A DNA stretch of 64,000 nucleotides from Bacteroidaceae bacterium (GTDB lineage: Bacteria > Bacteroidota > Bacteroidia > Bacteroidales > Bacteroidaceae), in the NCBI GenBank assembly GCA_017557635.1, contig JAFYYH010000020.1, positions 142,214 to 206,213 of the forward strand, written 5' to 3'. Shown piece by piece: positions 1 to 8,900 of this stretch. The notes beneath the pieces were generated by a model. The model searched no databases, had not been told where the DNA came from, and saw only the letters and a program-made list of their open reading frames with translations. Position 1 is the first letter of the stretch. The number at the start of each line of letters is the position of its first letter. The position numbers were made by a program, and so were the translations under genes.

Positions 1-510
1 GGGGTCGGGGTTGGGCAGCTTGCTTGTCAGGGCTACGGAGCCTCCGAATGCGCCGTCACCTACGGTCGATGTGCCCAGGCCGCGCTGTATCTGTGCGCTG
101 CCCAGCAGGGATGCGTAACTGTTCATGTTGGCCCAGAAGACGCACTGGTCCTCGGGTGAGTTGAGCGCCACACCGTCCAGGGTTACGTTGATGCGTGAAT
201 CGGCCGCACCTCGTATTCTCATGTATGTGGTTCCGATGCCCGTACCGTTGTCACTCCATGAAATCACACCGGGAGTGCGTGAGAACAGGTGGGGGAGTTC
301 ACGACCGCTCTTGGAGTAACTGTCCAGTTCACCGCGGCCGATGTTGGTTACTGCAAACGGCTCGTTTTCATGGGCACGAACGCCGTCAATGACTACTTCG
401 TTAAGCTGCTGAAGACGCAGGGTATCTGCGTCAAGTACAAGGTTTTCCACACTGGCCTTTGCTGTAAGGCCTGTCATCAGGGTTAAGGACAAAAAAAATA
501 CCTTCTTCAT
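1..510 (-). CDS. TonB-dependent receptor, N-terminal part (thiamin-regulated; runs off left edge)
   Basis: Reverse-strand reading from the ATG at 510 gives a signal peptide (MKKVFFLSLTLMTGLTAKAS) followed by a TonB box/plug domain. Typical plug motifs are visible: LNEVVIDG, a LFSRTPGV segment, the TYMRIRGA segment and a LDGVALNSPED segment. The receptor would sit in the outer membrane and take up a substrate using TonB/ExbBD energy. The beta-barrel lies outside the window, so the gene is partial at its 3' end. A TPP riboswitch lies directly upstream, which points to thiamin or a thiamin precursor as substrate. Family assignment is firm; the substrate is inferred from the riboswitch. Confidence 0.9.
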   Translation of the reverse strand, partial: MKKVFFLSLTLMTGLTAKASVENLVLDADTLRLQQLNEVVIDGVRAHENEPFAVTNIGRGELDSYSKSGRELPHLFSRTPGVISWSDNGTGIGTTYMRIRGAADSRINVTLDGVALNSPEDQCVFWANMNSYASLLGSAQIQRGLGTSTVGDGAFGGSVALTSKLPNPDP

Positions 511-560
511 ATAGATTTAATTAGTTAATCCAATGAAAAAGGGTTGCACCTTGTTTAGAT

Positions 561-650
561 TTGAAATCCAATCCCTACGCCGGTATTAACCGGATCAGGT
601 TATTAGGGTATAATCTCAGCCCCGCAAAAAGGGCACCCCTTCTTCATTCA
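561..650 (-). promoter_or_regulatory. TPP (thiamin pyrophosphate) riboswitch
   Basis: On the minus strand the conserved THI-element blocks occur in order: GGGGTGCCC, GCTGAGA, then ACCTGATCCGG and ACCGGCGTAGGGA, with flanking bases that can close P1 (TGAA/TTCA). It lies about 50 nt upstream of the TonB receptor start at 510. A Bacteroidetes -7-like box, TACCTTCG, reads on the minus strand at 663-656, which would start transcription at the very 5' end of the riboswitch. High TPP is expected to shut down receptor expression. Confidence 0.93.
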
Positions 651-685
651 CGCCGCGAAGGTAATAGGAATTTTTTTAGCAAAGT

Positions 686-717
686 GTTGATAAATGTGAA
701 AAGTTCCTTTATATTTG
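686..717 (+). promoter_or_regulatory. Bacteroidetes-type promoter for the 746 gene
   Basis: GTTG at 686-689 and TATATTTG at 710-717 are separated by 20 nt. This is close to the Bacteroides consensus TTTG-N19-TAnnTTTG. It lies about 30 nt before the ATG at 746 and is divergent from the riboswitch promoter. Confidence 0.6.
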
Positions 718-745
718 TGATTACGCAACATCAAACAAGTTTTTT

Positions 746-1390
746 ATGAATACATCTGAGAAGTTTGTCATCACAATCAATCGTGAGTTAGGTTCGGGAG
801 GAAAGACTGTAGCCAAGAAACTGGCCGAAAAGCTGGGTGTGCCTTACTATGATAAGGCTCATTTGCAGTCTATGGAAGACAAAGAAGGCCTGAACGATGA
901 AGAAATAGAGCGCCTTAAAACCAAAAAACGTACATGGTGGCCCGATTTCAAACGTATAGTTGAGCTGGACGGCGGTTTTGCGGTTTCCATATATGACAAC
1001 CTGCCGAATTATGCTGTTCCCGAGAAAAATGATACGGATGAGAAGTTCAGGACAGAGCAGGAAATACTTAAAGGTATTGCCGATGCCGAGTCATGCGTGG
1101 TAGCCGGACGCTGCAGCTTTGTTACATTCAAGGACCATCCCAATCATCTTAATGTTTGGATTCAGTCTCCTCTGGCGTATCGTGTGGAGAGAGTAATGAA
1201 AAAGAAGGGAATAGCCTCAAAGGAGGAAGCTGAGAAATTCATAAAGGAGGTTGACAAGTTGTGTGAGGACTACGCAGTGCGCCATACCGGTGCAAGCCGT
1301 TATAATACTCGCAACTATGACCTGGTGATTTCAATGGAGGGAAAGACCGAGGAAGATGCTGTTGACCTTATATTAAAGCATATCGGATAA
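746..1390 (+). CDS. Cytidylate kinase-like family protein
   Basis: 214 aa, matching the Cytidylate_kin2-type P-loop family common in Bacteroidales. The N-terminus ITINRELGSGGKTVAKKLAE carries a glycine-rich P-loop variant (GSGGKTV), followed by LGVPYYDK. An internal VVAGRCSF segment and basic residues in the ERVMKKKGI region fit the nucleotide-kinase fold. It probably phosphorylates a nucleotide or a related small substrate in the cytoplasm, but proteins of this branch are seldom characterised. The thioesterase gene follows 21 nt downstream on the same strand, so the two are probably cotranscribed. Confidence 0.8.
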   Translation: MNTSEKFVITINRELGSGGKTVAKKLAEKLGVPYYDKAHLQSMEDKEGLNDEEIERLKTKKRTWWPDFKRIVELDGGFAVSIYDNLPNYAVPEKNDTDEKFRTEQEILKGIADAESCVVAGRCSFVTFKDHPNHLNVWIQSPLAYRVERVMKKKGIASKEEAEKFIKEVDKLCEDYAVRHTGASRYNTRNYDLVISMEGKTEEDAVDLILKHIG

Positions 1391-1411
1391 AAGCACTACC
1401 TTTGTGGTGCT

Positions 1412-1807
1412 ATGAAAGATTATCTGTTTACAACCGAACTCGAGACCCGCGATTACGAATGTGATCTGCAGGGTGTAGTCAATAACGCCAACTATCAGCA
1501 CTATCTGGAGTATACCCGTCACAAATGGCTCCAGAGCCGCGGCCAGTCATTCCAGCAGTGGCATAACGAGGGCATTGACGTGATGCTTTCGGAGATAAAC
1601 ATCAAATACAAAACTCCTCTTCACGGGCAAGAGGAGTTTGTTTCATGTCTTAACCTGCACCGCGAAGGCGCACGTTTCATCTTTGATCAGGATATCTACC
1701 GCAAGGCCGATATGAAACTCTGCATCAGCGCCACCGTCACCGTGGTAAGCGTTGTCAACGGCCGCATCAGCAAGGGCGACGAGGTGGCTCAGATGCTGGG
1801 CTTCTGA
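1412..1807 (+). CDS. Acyl-CoA thioesterase, hotdog fold (YbgC/FadM-like)
   Basis: 131 aa. The N-terminal ETRDYECDLQGVVNNANYQH segment is the hallmark of 4-hydroxybenzoyl-CoA/YbgC-type thioesterases; the aspartate of YECDLQGVVNN occupies the catalytic position. It would hydrolyse an acyl-CoA or acyl-ACP thioester in the cytoplasm. Length is normal for the family. Its last 19 nt overlap the end of the convergent VKOR-thioredoxin gene. Confidence 0.85.
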   Translation: MKDYLFTTELETRDYECDLQGVVNNANYQHYLEYTRHKWLQSRGQSFQQWHNEGIDVMLSEINIKYKTPLHGQEEFVSCLNLHREGARFIFDQDIYRKADMKLCISATVTVVSVVNGRISKGDEVAQMLGF

Positions 1808-2937
1808 TCAATCAGTGTTTCAATAAGTGTTGCAAGACCTGCGGCGTCATCGGCCTCGGGTATCAGCCAGTTACCGCTATATATCAGTCGCGGCACTGCC
1901 GAGCGTCCGCCGCTTGAGGTGCGCCCGAACACCTGCAGGACTGTCTGCAGATAACTCTCTATCCACTCGTCATTCATGGCCGTTTCAAGACGGTCGGCCC
2001 CGATAAGATCTTGTGCGTACGCCGTGGCTTCATCTACTCCGGGCGGGTTCCAGCCCTTTGCGGGGTCACCCCAGTACCACTCCTCATAACGGCTGAACGC
2101 AACGGGATCGGTGCGCCACAGGGCCAATCCTATGTGAAGCAGTTTGCAGGAGCCTGTAAAACGGTCGGTGCTGCTCATGGGCACCAACGGGTTGCACTCG
2201 CGGCTGAGTGAGATGGGGCAGTTTATGAAGGCCACCTGACCGCCCGTCTGTTCTACCACTTCGGGCAGCATAAGGTGCAACTGGCGGCAATGGGAGCACT
2301 GCCAGTCAAAGAGCAGCGTTATCACATGCGGGGCATCGGGATCACCCGTTACGGGCAGTTCCTGCGCGCTGAGTTCGGGCAGCGGCTCGCTGGTGAATCC
2401 GCGCTCGGCAAGCGTGAGCGGGGTGGTGCAGAACTGGACCACAGCCAGTGCTACGGCAATGAAAATGCCAAAGGCTATGTTGAGTATGCTGTGTCCCGGC
2501 TTCTGCTTTACGCACCAGACAATGGTCAGTACCGATATGATTATGCCTAAGGTGTGGGCTGTCATGCAGTAGGGGCAGAAGGCTTTGATCATATGGCTCT
2601 GCAGCCAGATGAACCATGCGGCACTGCCTGTTACGGCACCGGCCAGAATAAGTAGTATGCGGTTAAGGAAATTCTGAAGTTCAAGGTCACTGCTTTTGTG
2701 CAGAGTAAGGCAGATAAGGAATGCTATCCATACTCCTGCGGCAAGGGCGCTTACAGGTATTATTCCAAAAAGGAATGACCATTTGCTGCCCAGCACCATG
2801 TTGCAGTGCGAGCCCTGACTGCAGCCTATAAGACCGCGTCCGGATATTGAATGGATGCACAGAATTACGGATAAAAGAAGGACAATGGTGACGAGTGCCA
2901 CCATTGTCTTTCTCATTTTCTCCGTATCCCTGAACAT
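1789..2937 (-). CDS. Vitamin K epoxide reductase / thioredoxin fusion (disulfide-bond formation)
   Basis: 382 aa. The first ~170 residues form several membrane helices with the VKOR cysteines: loop Cys39 and Cys45, and the CPYC active site at 121-124. After TM helices comes a periplasmic DsbA/thioredoxin-like domain with CSHC at 214-217. Such fusions oxidise cysteines of exported proteins and pass electrons to quinone. The start codon overlaps the stop of the upstream GH54 gene (TAATG), so translation is coupled and the two products are probably made together. The neighbour is rich in structural disulfides, which suggests it is a client. Confidence 0.9.
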   Translation of the reverse strand: MFRDTEKMRKTMVALVTIVLLLSVILCIHSISGRGLIGCSQGSHCNMVLGSKWSFLFGIIPVSALAAGVWIAFLICLTLHKSSDLELQNFLNRILLILAGAVTGSAAWFIWLQSHMIKAFCPYCMTAHTLGIIISVLTIVWCVKQKPGHSILNIAFGIFIAVALAVVQFCTTPLTLAERGFTSEPLPELSAQELPVTGDPDAPHVITLLFDWQCSHCRQLHLMLPEVVEQTGGQVAFINCPISLSRECNPLVPMSSTDRFTGSCKLLHIGLALWRTDPVAFSRYEEWYWGDPAKGWNPPGVDEATAYAQDLIGADRLETAMNDEWIESYLQTVLQVFGRTSSGGRSAVPRLIYSGNWLIPEADDAAGLATLIETLIDQKPSI

Positions 2938-5900
2938 TACTGGATGTTGGGTTTACCGGGTGTTGCGGTTGATGCAGTGAATGCATCGCCTGCTCCGTGA
3001 TTCTTGGTAAGGGGTGCGCCCAGCGTTACGCCTGTTCCTGACAGATACTCACCGCTTGCTATGTTAGCCTTGAGGCCTTCGGTAAGGGTGATCTTGTCGG
3101 GCTCGGCGGGCTGCTGCTGACCGCCACGGCCACCGAATCCGCCAAAGCCACCGAATCCGCCGAATCCGCGACGCGGTACTGCCTCAATTGATGCAATGGT
3201 GTACTTCTCATTTCCTATCAGGATAATCTGACCAGCCTGGAAGCCCTGTGCGGCTGCTACGGCAACGGTCTTGTCACCCTTCTTGGCATCGGCCGATATG
3301 GTTGTCAGACCTGCTGTTCCGATGGTGGCAATCTTAACCTTCTCCTGACTTCCGCCGGAACCGATGTACATTACCTGTCCGATGGCCAGACCCTGGACTG
3401 ATGTAACCTTGATGTTGTCCTCGCCGGCCTTGGCGGGAGCGGCAATGGTTGATGCCTGCGGAGCGTGGAAATCCAGCTTGTTGTCATCGGTGTCATAACC
3501 GTCGGGGAAACGGCCGGTACTCAGGTCGGGACCTGCGGCGGGAGTTGCTGCAGGAGCTGCTCCGAATCCGCCGAATCCGCCACGTCCGCGTCCAGACTGA
3601 GGAACGGGAGCATATGCGCCCTCGGCACCTGCACCTGAATCAGCGTGATAACCCTCGGCAAGCCACGGGTCAACCAGACCTCCGTAGTTGAGGGCATCCA
3701 CAATCAGCCCCTTGCCGTTACGCAGAGTCATGTTGCCTCTTGATGCGTCGAGTGCGGGACCGCCAAAGTACAGGTCGGGCATTGCATAGTCAAAGAAGCC
3801 TGCGTTGGTAACCATTACGTCATGAACCACGCTGTTGATGGCGTGTTTCTTGGAGAGCGGCTGGTCAAGCTCAATCGCATAGATCAAAGGCAGGACTGGC
3901 TCGTTGCTGGAGTGGTCAAACTTGGTGGCGGGCTCAAATGTTATACCTGTTCCGTTGACTGCGAACGGCATGTTTGCGGAGTGGTCATACTTGAGCGGAG
4001 CCTCCAGTTCAAGACCGGTGCCAGGGTTGTCGTTGGGACCCAACGGACCACCGTTGCTGCCGCGTGATGACTGGGTGCCTACTGACTTGACGGTTACCCA
4101 TTCAATGCCGTGACCCTCGGAGTCAATGTCCAGACGGATCTTGTCACCGGCGGTGATGTTCTGAGTGCTGGTAACCTTGATGTTGGTATCGCCCTTCTTG
4201 GCATCGGTTGCAAGCCATGCCTGTGTACCGGGTTTGCCTACCTTGGTTATGGTTACAACCTCATATTTCTCGAGTGAGTTGGAGACGGCGGGGTAGGTTG
4301 CACCGTAGCCGATAGCCATCTTGTCACCCTCCTTGAAACCGTTGATGCTGGTAACGGGGATGTTGTTGGAGCCTGCGGGGATGGTGATGACAGGACCCTC
4401 GGGCAGAGGCTGCCATACTGTGGTGGGAGCACCTGCAGGACCGCCGCCGCGGAATCCTCCGAATCCCTGAGGCTGCTGTTGCTGCTGTGCCTGGGGCTGG
4501 ATGATGTTCTTGACGGCACGCTTTTCGGCCTCCTTGCCGGTGCCGATGGTGATGTTATGTCCTACCTCTATACCTGTTACGCTGCGTACATAGATGATGT
4601 TGTCACCTTTGGCGGCATCGACTGACAGACCGGAGGTGCTTAATCCCATCAGATAGAATGACTTGGGAGCAAGCTTGGTGCCCTTGGGAATGTTGATCGA
4701 TGAGAAGTAGGGCAGGTTTACTGCGTGGTGGGTCAGTGTCCAATTGGACAGGTTGACGGCCTTCTCGCCGGCATTGTAAAGCTCAATGAATGAGTTGGTC
4801 TGGTTACCGCTGCCGTCGGCAATACGGAACTCGTTGATCTTGACGGGCTCTACGTTACGTACCTTCTGAGCAGTCGTCCACTGGCTCTTGCCATTGTTCC
4901 AACTGGCCTTTGCAATCATATCGGCATTGATGAGTTTCTTGCCCGATGTAACAGCAAACCTGAAAGCATAAGTCTGACCGGGCTCGATAGGGAACGGAAC
5001 CTTGTAGATCTTGGTCTTGAGACCGTTACTACGGGCAACCTTCCAGCCTTTGGGAGTAATCAGGCTGATCTCCAGATCCTGGATGGTCTCACCTGATGTG
5101 TTGGTGAATACTACGGTAACGTCCTGAGTTGTGTTGGGAGCGAATGTCTGCAGCAGGTTGGGCTTGTCAATCTTGTTTGTTGCGCTCAACTGCAGCATCT
5201 GGACATCATATCCGGCAGCAACTACGTTGGCCTGTACGGCCTGGTTGGTCTCGATTGAGGGGAATGTGCCGGGAGCGGTCATGGCACCCTCGTAGAATGT
5301 ACCTGAAGATCCGTTTGAGTTGTCACCGCCGTTACCAAGCAGTATGGCACCCTGCTTGCGCATGGGATCGTAGCTGCTGCGCGGGTTCTGGATTCGGCCT
5401 CCGTCATACATAATCTGAAGGTCGCCGCCCTGGGCATTGCCGCCCATGGAACGCCAGTGGTGAGGCTCGCCGTCGGCGGTTGCGGTTACAAAGCGCCAGC
5501 TGATGCTGGGCAGGTCAGCGCAGTACTTGTCATTGGGATCGGGATTTACGCAACCTACCAGGTTGTTCTCCTGGTCGGTCATGATCCACGGGCCGGGAGC
5601 CTGGCCGTGATACCATGAGGGCTGGTTGCCGTAGTATGTGGTCTCCATCGTACCGTCACCGTCGTCGCGGCTGTCGGTCTCGGCGTTACCATAGTCAAAG
5701 CAACAGCCGGTGTTGTAGTGGTGGCCGTTGATGACCCAGTACTGACCTTCGGCCTGGTCATCGACTGCGGTGCCGTGGGCATCGTTCCAGCGCAGACCCA
5801 TACCTGCGGTTATGAATATACCGTAAACCTTGTGCCCCATGAGTGTTACGGGAGCCCAATCGGCCATCGGCACATTATTGAATCCGCCCATTGCCTGGCC

Positions 5901-6302
5901 GCTGAATCCTCCGCGCGGAGCCTGAACCAGATGGTTCTCCTTGCCTGACTGGTCGTAGAGTATGGTTATCCAGCAATAGGTGTCCTTGCAGAAACGGTCC
6001 TGTGCGGCGGCATCAGCATAACCTCCGGGATCACCGGCTGAGGGCTGTACAACACCTATGTCAAGTGTCTTACCGTCTGACTGGCGCATCACCTGATAGA
6101 GCGGGCCGTCATAGTTCTTGTAGAGAGCACGGGTGGTGGAGTGGGCTGCTACGCAGGGGGCACCACCTTTGGCGTAAACGTCGCAAGGTCCCTCGGGACG
6201 TGCCGGAATCTTGGAATCACCGGCTGCAATTGCAACCGTGGCGATAATTGCCGGGGCGCATAAGGCACCTGCCAGAATGAACAGAATCTTGGATTTTTTC
6301 AT
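2937..6302 (-). CDS. Secreted GH54 alpha-L-arabinofuranosidase with lamin-tail and repeat modules
   Basis: 1121 aa with a signal peptide (about residues 1-27). Residues ~38-365 match the catalytic domain of GH54 arabinofuranosidase B, best known from Aspergillus. Cys40/50, Cys105/110 and the adjacent pair Cys200-Cys201 line up with the three fungal disulfides, including the vicinal one. Glu245 (in DQENNL) and Asp327 (in GGDNSNG) occupy the nucleophile and acid/base positions. An extra pair, Cys251/Cys261, is present. The fungal CBM42 is absent; instead there is an NEW3-like domain (~375-480), a lamin-tail domain (~485-600), and repeats of the form KGD..I.V.S..G...G. separated by Gly/Phe-rich linkers. 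It should release arabinose from arabinan or arabinoxylan outside the cytoplasm. Confidence 0.92.
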   Translation of the reverse strand: MKKSKILFILAGALCAPAIIATVAIAAGDSKIPARPEGPCDVYAKGGAPCVAAHSTTRALYKNYDGPLYQVMRQSDGKTLDIGVVQPSAGDPGGYADAAAQDRFCKDTYCWITILYDQSGKENHLVQAPRGGFSGQAMGGFNNVPMADWAPVTLMGHKVYGIFITAGMGLRWNDAHGTAVDDQAEGQYWVINGHHYNTGCCFDYGNAETDSRDDGDGTMETTYYGNQPSWYHGQAPGPWIMTDQENNLVGCVNPDPNDKYCADLPSISWRFVTATADGEPHHWRSMGGNAQGGDLQIMYDGGRIQNPRSSYDPMRKQGAILLGNGGDNSNGSSGTFYEGAMTAPGTFPSIETNQAVQANVVAAGYDVQMLQLSATNKIDKPNLLQTFAPNTTQDVTVVFTNTSGETIQDLEISLITPKGWKVARSNGLKTKIYKVPFPIEPGQTYAFRFAVTSGKKLINADMIAKASWNNGKSQWTTAQKVRNVEPVKINEFRIADGSGNQTNSFIELYNAGEKAVNLSNWTLTHHAVNLPYFSSINIPKGTKLAPKSFYLMGLSTSGLSVDAAKGDNIIYVRSVTGIEVGHNITIGTGKEAEKRAVKNIIQPQAQQQQQPQGFGGFRGGGPAGAPTTVWQPLPEGPVITIPAGSNNIPVTSINGFKEGDKMAIGYGATYPAVSNSLEKYEVVTITKVGKPGTQAWLATDAKKGDTNIKVTSTQNITAGDKIRLDIDSEGHGIEWVTVKSVGTQSSRGSNGGPLGPNDNPGTGLELEAPLKYDHSANMPFAVNGTGITFEPATKFDHSSNEPVLPLIYAIELDQPLSKKHAINSVVHDVMVTNAGFFDYAMPDLYFGGPALDASRGNMTLRNGKGLIVDALNYGGLVDPWLAEGYHADSGAGAEGAYAPVPQSGRGRGGFGGFGAAPAATPAAGPDLSTGRFPDGYDTDDNKLDFHAPQASTIAAPAKAGEDNIKVTSVQGLAIGQVMYIGSGGSQEKVKIATIGTAGLTTISADAKKGDKTVAVAAAQGFQAGQIILIGNEKYTIASIEAVPRRGFGGFGGFGGFGGRGGQQQPAEPDKITLTEGLKANIASGEYLSGTGVTLGAPLTKNHGAGDAFTASTATPGKPNIQ

Positions 6303-6340
6303 ATAGGGTTAGTTTAGGATTATAAACGCCAGACTTTCTG

Positions 6341-6348
6341 CAAATATA
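6341..6348 (-). promoter_or_regulatory. -7 box for the GH54-VKOR operon
   Basis: Reverse strand reads TATATTTG, matching TAnnTTTG, about 40 nt upstream of the GH54 ATG. No good -33 TTTG is seen at the usual distance. Confidence 0.45.
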
Positions 6349-6434
6349 AGAAATGACACGATAGGGACTGTCCCTTCTGTGTCTTTTTTTTTATTACATT
6401 TGCTCCACACATTATTAACCTATAATATACTTGC

Positions 6435-7691
6435 ATGAGAAGAATCCTTTTGTTTTCGACATTGATCCTGCTGTGCGCTTTTTCGTATGCGCAGCGCATG
6501 AATGTTCTGGATGAGATTAAAGCCAATCCTCAGAAAGCTTACGGAACCGATTATCCATACACATTCGATGCCCCCGCGCTGACAAAAGCTCCCAAGGGGT
6601 ACACTCCGTTCTACATAAGCCATTACGCACGTCACGGCTCGCGTTACTACTGGAACAACTCCCTCTATCTTGAGCTGGATACCATCATGACCGAGGCGCA
6701 CGATAAGCATCTGCTTACCGCAGAGGGTGAGAAGTTCTACACCCAGTACAAGGCTCTCTATCAGGAGTTCATGGACGGTATGGGCGAGCTTACCCGCGTG
6801 GGCTGGGAACAACATCAGGGCATTGCACGCAAGATGTATGAGAGTTTCCCCGAGGTATTCAAGAAGGGCGGTACCATCCGCGCCATCTCTTCAACTACCG
6901 GCCGATGCATAATCAGTATGACCGCATTCTGCCAGGCAATGGTACAGTGTAACCCCAAGATCGATATTTACGAGCAGGCCTCACGCGCTACTCTGCCCGG
7001 CGTAAAGCCCGATGCCGATGAGAATCCCTACCGCAAGGATGCTCCGCGCGCCCGTCTGCAGATGGATATGAGCGGTTTCACCCCCGCAACTCTGGAGGTG
7101 GCATCGAACGATGAGATCGTGGCCCGTCTGTTCACCAGCACCGAAGGCCTGTCACGCAGTTCACGCCGCATCTACAGCAACCTCAAGAACCTTTACACCT
7201 CTCTGCCGAGCATCGGCCATGAGGAACTTCTGCAGGGCCTTTTCAAGCCTGAGGAACTCTATGCCAACTGGGAGAGGACCAACCTGAACTCATACCGTAA
7301 CTGGTACAGGGACATCAACGTGATGAAGCCCATTGTTCAGGATATCATTGATCAGGCCAAGCTGGTCATTGACGGAGAGTGCAACGATATAGCATCCCTG
7401 CGCTTTGGTCATGACACCAATCTGGGACCGCTCAACATCGTGATGGGTATCAACATGCCCAAGGAGGGCGTATCGGACCCCAATCAGCTCAAGTACTACT
7501 TTCAGGACTTCCAGATTGGCAAGGCCGGTAACCTGCAGTTCATATTCTATAAGAGCAAGAAGAACCCCGAGATTCTGGTAAAGTGCCTGCAGAACGGTTA
7601 TGAGGTGATGCTGCCTCTGGATACCGACAACTATCCTTATTATAAGTGGACAGATTTCTACGAATATTACAGTAACGTTTGCAAAGATTAA
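6435..7691 (+). CDS. Histidine acid phosphatase (clade 2; phytase/MINPP-like), secreted
   Basis: 418 aa with a signal peptide ending near SYAQ (residue 20). The catalytic RHGSR motif sits at residues 66-70 and a C-terminal GHDTN motif near residue 325 supplies the HD proton donor. These define branch-2 histidine phosphatases that hydrolyse phosphomonoesters such as inositol phosphates or sugar phosphates in the periplasm. Bacterial MINPP enzymes usually carry HAE rather than HD at the second motif, so the more general name is preferred. A -7-like TACATTTG lies at 6395-6402. Confidence 0.87.
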   Translation: MRRILLFSTLILLCAFSYAQRMNVLDEIKANPQKAYGTDYPYTFDAPALTKAPKGYTPFYISHYARHGSRYYWNNSLYLELDTIMTEAHDKHLLTAEGEKFYTQYKALYQEFMDGMGELTRVGWEQHQGIARKMYESFPEVFKKGGTIRAISSTTGRCIISMTAFCQAMVQCNPKIDIYEQASRATLPGVKPDADENPYRKDAPRARLQMDMSGFTPATLEVASNDEIVARLFTSTEGLSRSSRRIYSNLKNLYTSLPSIGHEELLQGLFKPEELYANWERTNLNSYRNWYRDINVMKPIVQDIIDQAKLVIDGECNDIASLRFGHDTNLGPLNIVMGINMPKEGVSDPNQLKYYFQDFQIGKAGNLQFIFYKSKKNPEILVKCLQNGYEVMLPLDTDNYPYYKWTDFYEYYSNVCKD

Positions 7692-7692
7692 A

Positions 7693-7849
7693 ATGAGAAA
7701 GTTTCTGACATTGGCATTATGCTTGTTTGCAGGTGCTTGACGGCAAACGTCAGGGCATTAAGAGCGACGGCAACAGCGGCGGTAACGATATGATGATAGA
7801 GGACCGCGGTGTGCGTGTTGTATTCAGCAGCGAGAACGGAATCAGGTAA
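7693..7849 (+). pseudogene. Gene remnant: signal peptide joined out of frame to a C-terminal fragment
   Basis: ATG at 7693 reads MRKFLTLALCLFAGA then TGA at 7738, a signal-peptide start cut short. Immediately after, in the +1 frame from 7733, an open stretch of 38 codons (VLDGKRQGIKSDG...) runs to TAA at 7847 and looks like an ordinary protein C-terminus. The simplest reading is a gene that lost nearly all its body by an internal deletion. The original product is not recognised. Confidence 0.5.
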
Positions 7850-7880
7850 TTAGTTTCAAATGTTAAAGTATGTAAAACGC

Positions 7881-7929
7881 TTTGCGCGTTCAAAATTGTC
7901 GTTTACATTTGCGATATCAATTTGATATC
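7881..7929 (+). promoter_or_regulatory. Consensus promoter with an overlapping palindromic operator
   Basis: TTTG at 7881-7884, exactly 19 nt, then TACATTTG at 7904-7911 is a perfect Bacteroidetes promoter. A 17-bp palindrome, GATATCAA-T-TTGATATC (7913-7929), covers the expected transcription start. It drives the SPFH gene. The ribbon-helix-helix protein encoded two genes on is a candidate binder; this is inference. Confidence 0.7.
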
Positions 7930-7949
7930 AAAACAACATTAAAACAATA

Positions 7950-8888
7950 ATGATTATGGAAACAAAGGAATTTGAATTTCAAGGTAAAAAGGTCAGCGGT
8001 TTTGTAGGACTGCTTATGATTCTTGTTTGTGTTGCAATCGTAGTTGTAACTAACATGTACTTCCTGAATCTTTCAGGTATTGTATCACCTCTTATGGTGC
8101 TGTGCATGATTCTCATAGCATGCGGACTTGTTCAGCTGGAGCCTAACGTGGCCCGCGCAATGGTGTTCTTCGGTAAATATAAAGGTACCCTGCGCGAGAA
8201 CGGTTTCTGGTGGATCGTAAATCCGTTCTACACCAAGAAGAAGATCTCTCTGCGTGCCCGCAACCTGAATGCCGAGGCCATCAAGGTTAACGATAAGAGC
8301 GGTAACCCCATCATGATCGGTCTGGTAATGGTTTGGAAGATTAAGGACGTTTACAAGGCTCTGTTCGAGATTGACTCACAGACAATGGGTCAGACCCCCG
8401 GCGGTGTTACATCACTCAACGCAACAATGAGAGCTTTTGAGAACTTCGTATCAGTTCAGTCCGATGCAGCTCTGCGTCAGGTAGCAGGCCGTTACAACTA
8501 TGATGAGAACAGCGCTCCCGACGGTCAGGTAACCCTGCGTTCAGGTGCCGATGAGATCAACGAGGCTCTCAAGCAGACTCTGAACGAGCGTCTGGCAATT
8601 GCCGGTATCGAGGCTATTGAGGCCCGCATCAATTACCTGGCATATGCTCCTGAGATTGCAGCCGTAATGCTTCGCCGCCAGCAGGCCGATGCCATCATCG
8701 CCGCCCGCGAGAAGATAGTTGAGGGTGCTGTTTCAATGGTCAAGATGGCTCTTGACAACCTTAAGAAAGACGGTGTTGTTGAACTGGACGAGGAGCGCAA
8801 GGCAGCAATGGTAAGCAACCTGCTCGTAGTGCTCTGCGGCGACGAGCCTGCATCACCCGTAGTTAACACCGGTACTCTTTACAACTAA
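7950..8888 (+). CDS. SPFH/Band-7 domain membrane protein
   Basis: 312 aa. Two closely spaced hydrophobic helices (about residues 18-60) anchor the protein, followed by an SPFH domain ([28 protein letters not shown] and a long alpha-helical C-terminal part rich in Ala/Glu). SPFH proteins oligomerise into membrane microdomain scaffolds, flotillin/stomatin style. ATG at 7950 or the in-frame ATG at 7956 could be the start. It is followed 12 nt later by a ribbon-helix-helix gene in the same operon. Confidence 0.85.
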   Translation: MIMETKEFEFQGKKVSGFVGLLMILVCVAIVVVTNMYFLNLSGIVSPLMVLCMILIACGLVQLEPNVARAMVFFGKYKGTLRENGFWWIVNPFYTKKKISLRARNLNAEAIKVNDKSGNPIMIGLVMVWKIKDVYKALFEIDSQTMGQTPGGVTSLNATMRAFENFVSVQSDAALRQVAGRYNYDENSAPDGQVTLRSGADEINEALKQTLNERLAIAGIEAIEARINYLAYAPEIAAVMLRRQQADAIIAAREKIVEGAVSMVKMALDNLKKDGVVELDEERKAAMVSNLLVVLCGDEPASPVVNTGTLYN

Positions 8889-8900
8889 TTTGACTGACAG

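Noticed and set aside
3449-6247. Several 60-94 aa plus-strand frames opposite the GH54 gene
   Set aside because: All are antisense shadows of one long, well-supported gene.
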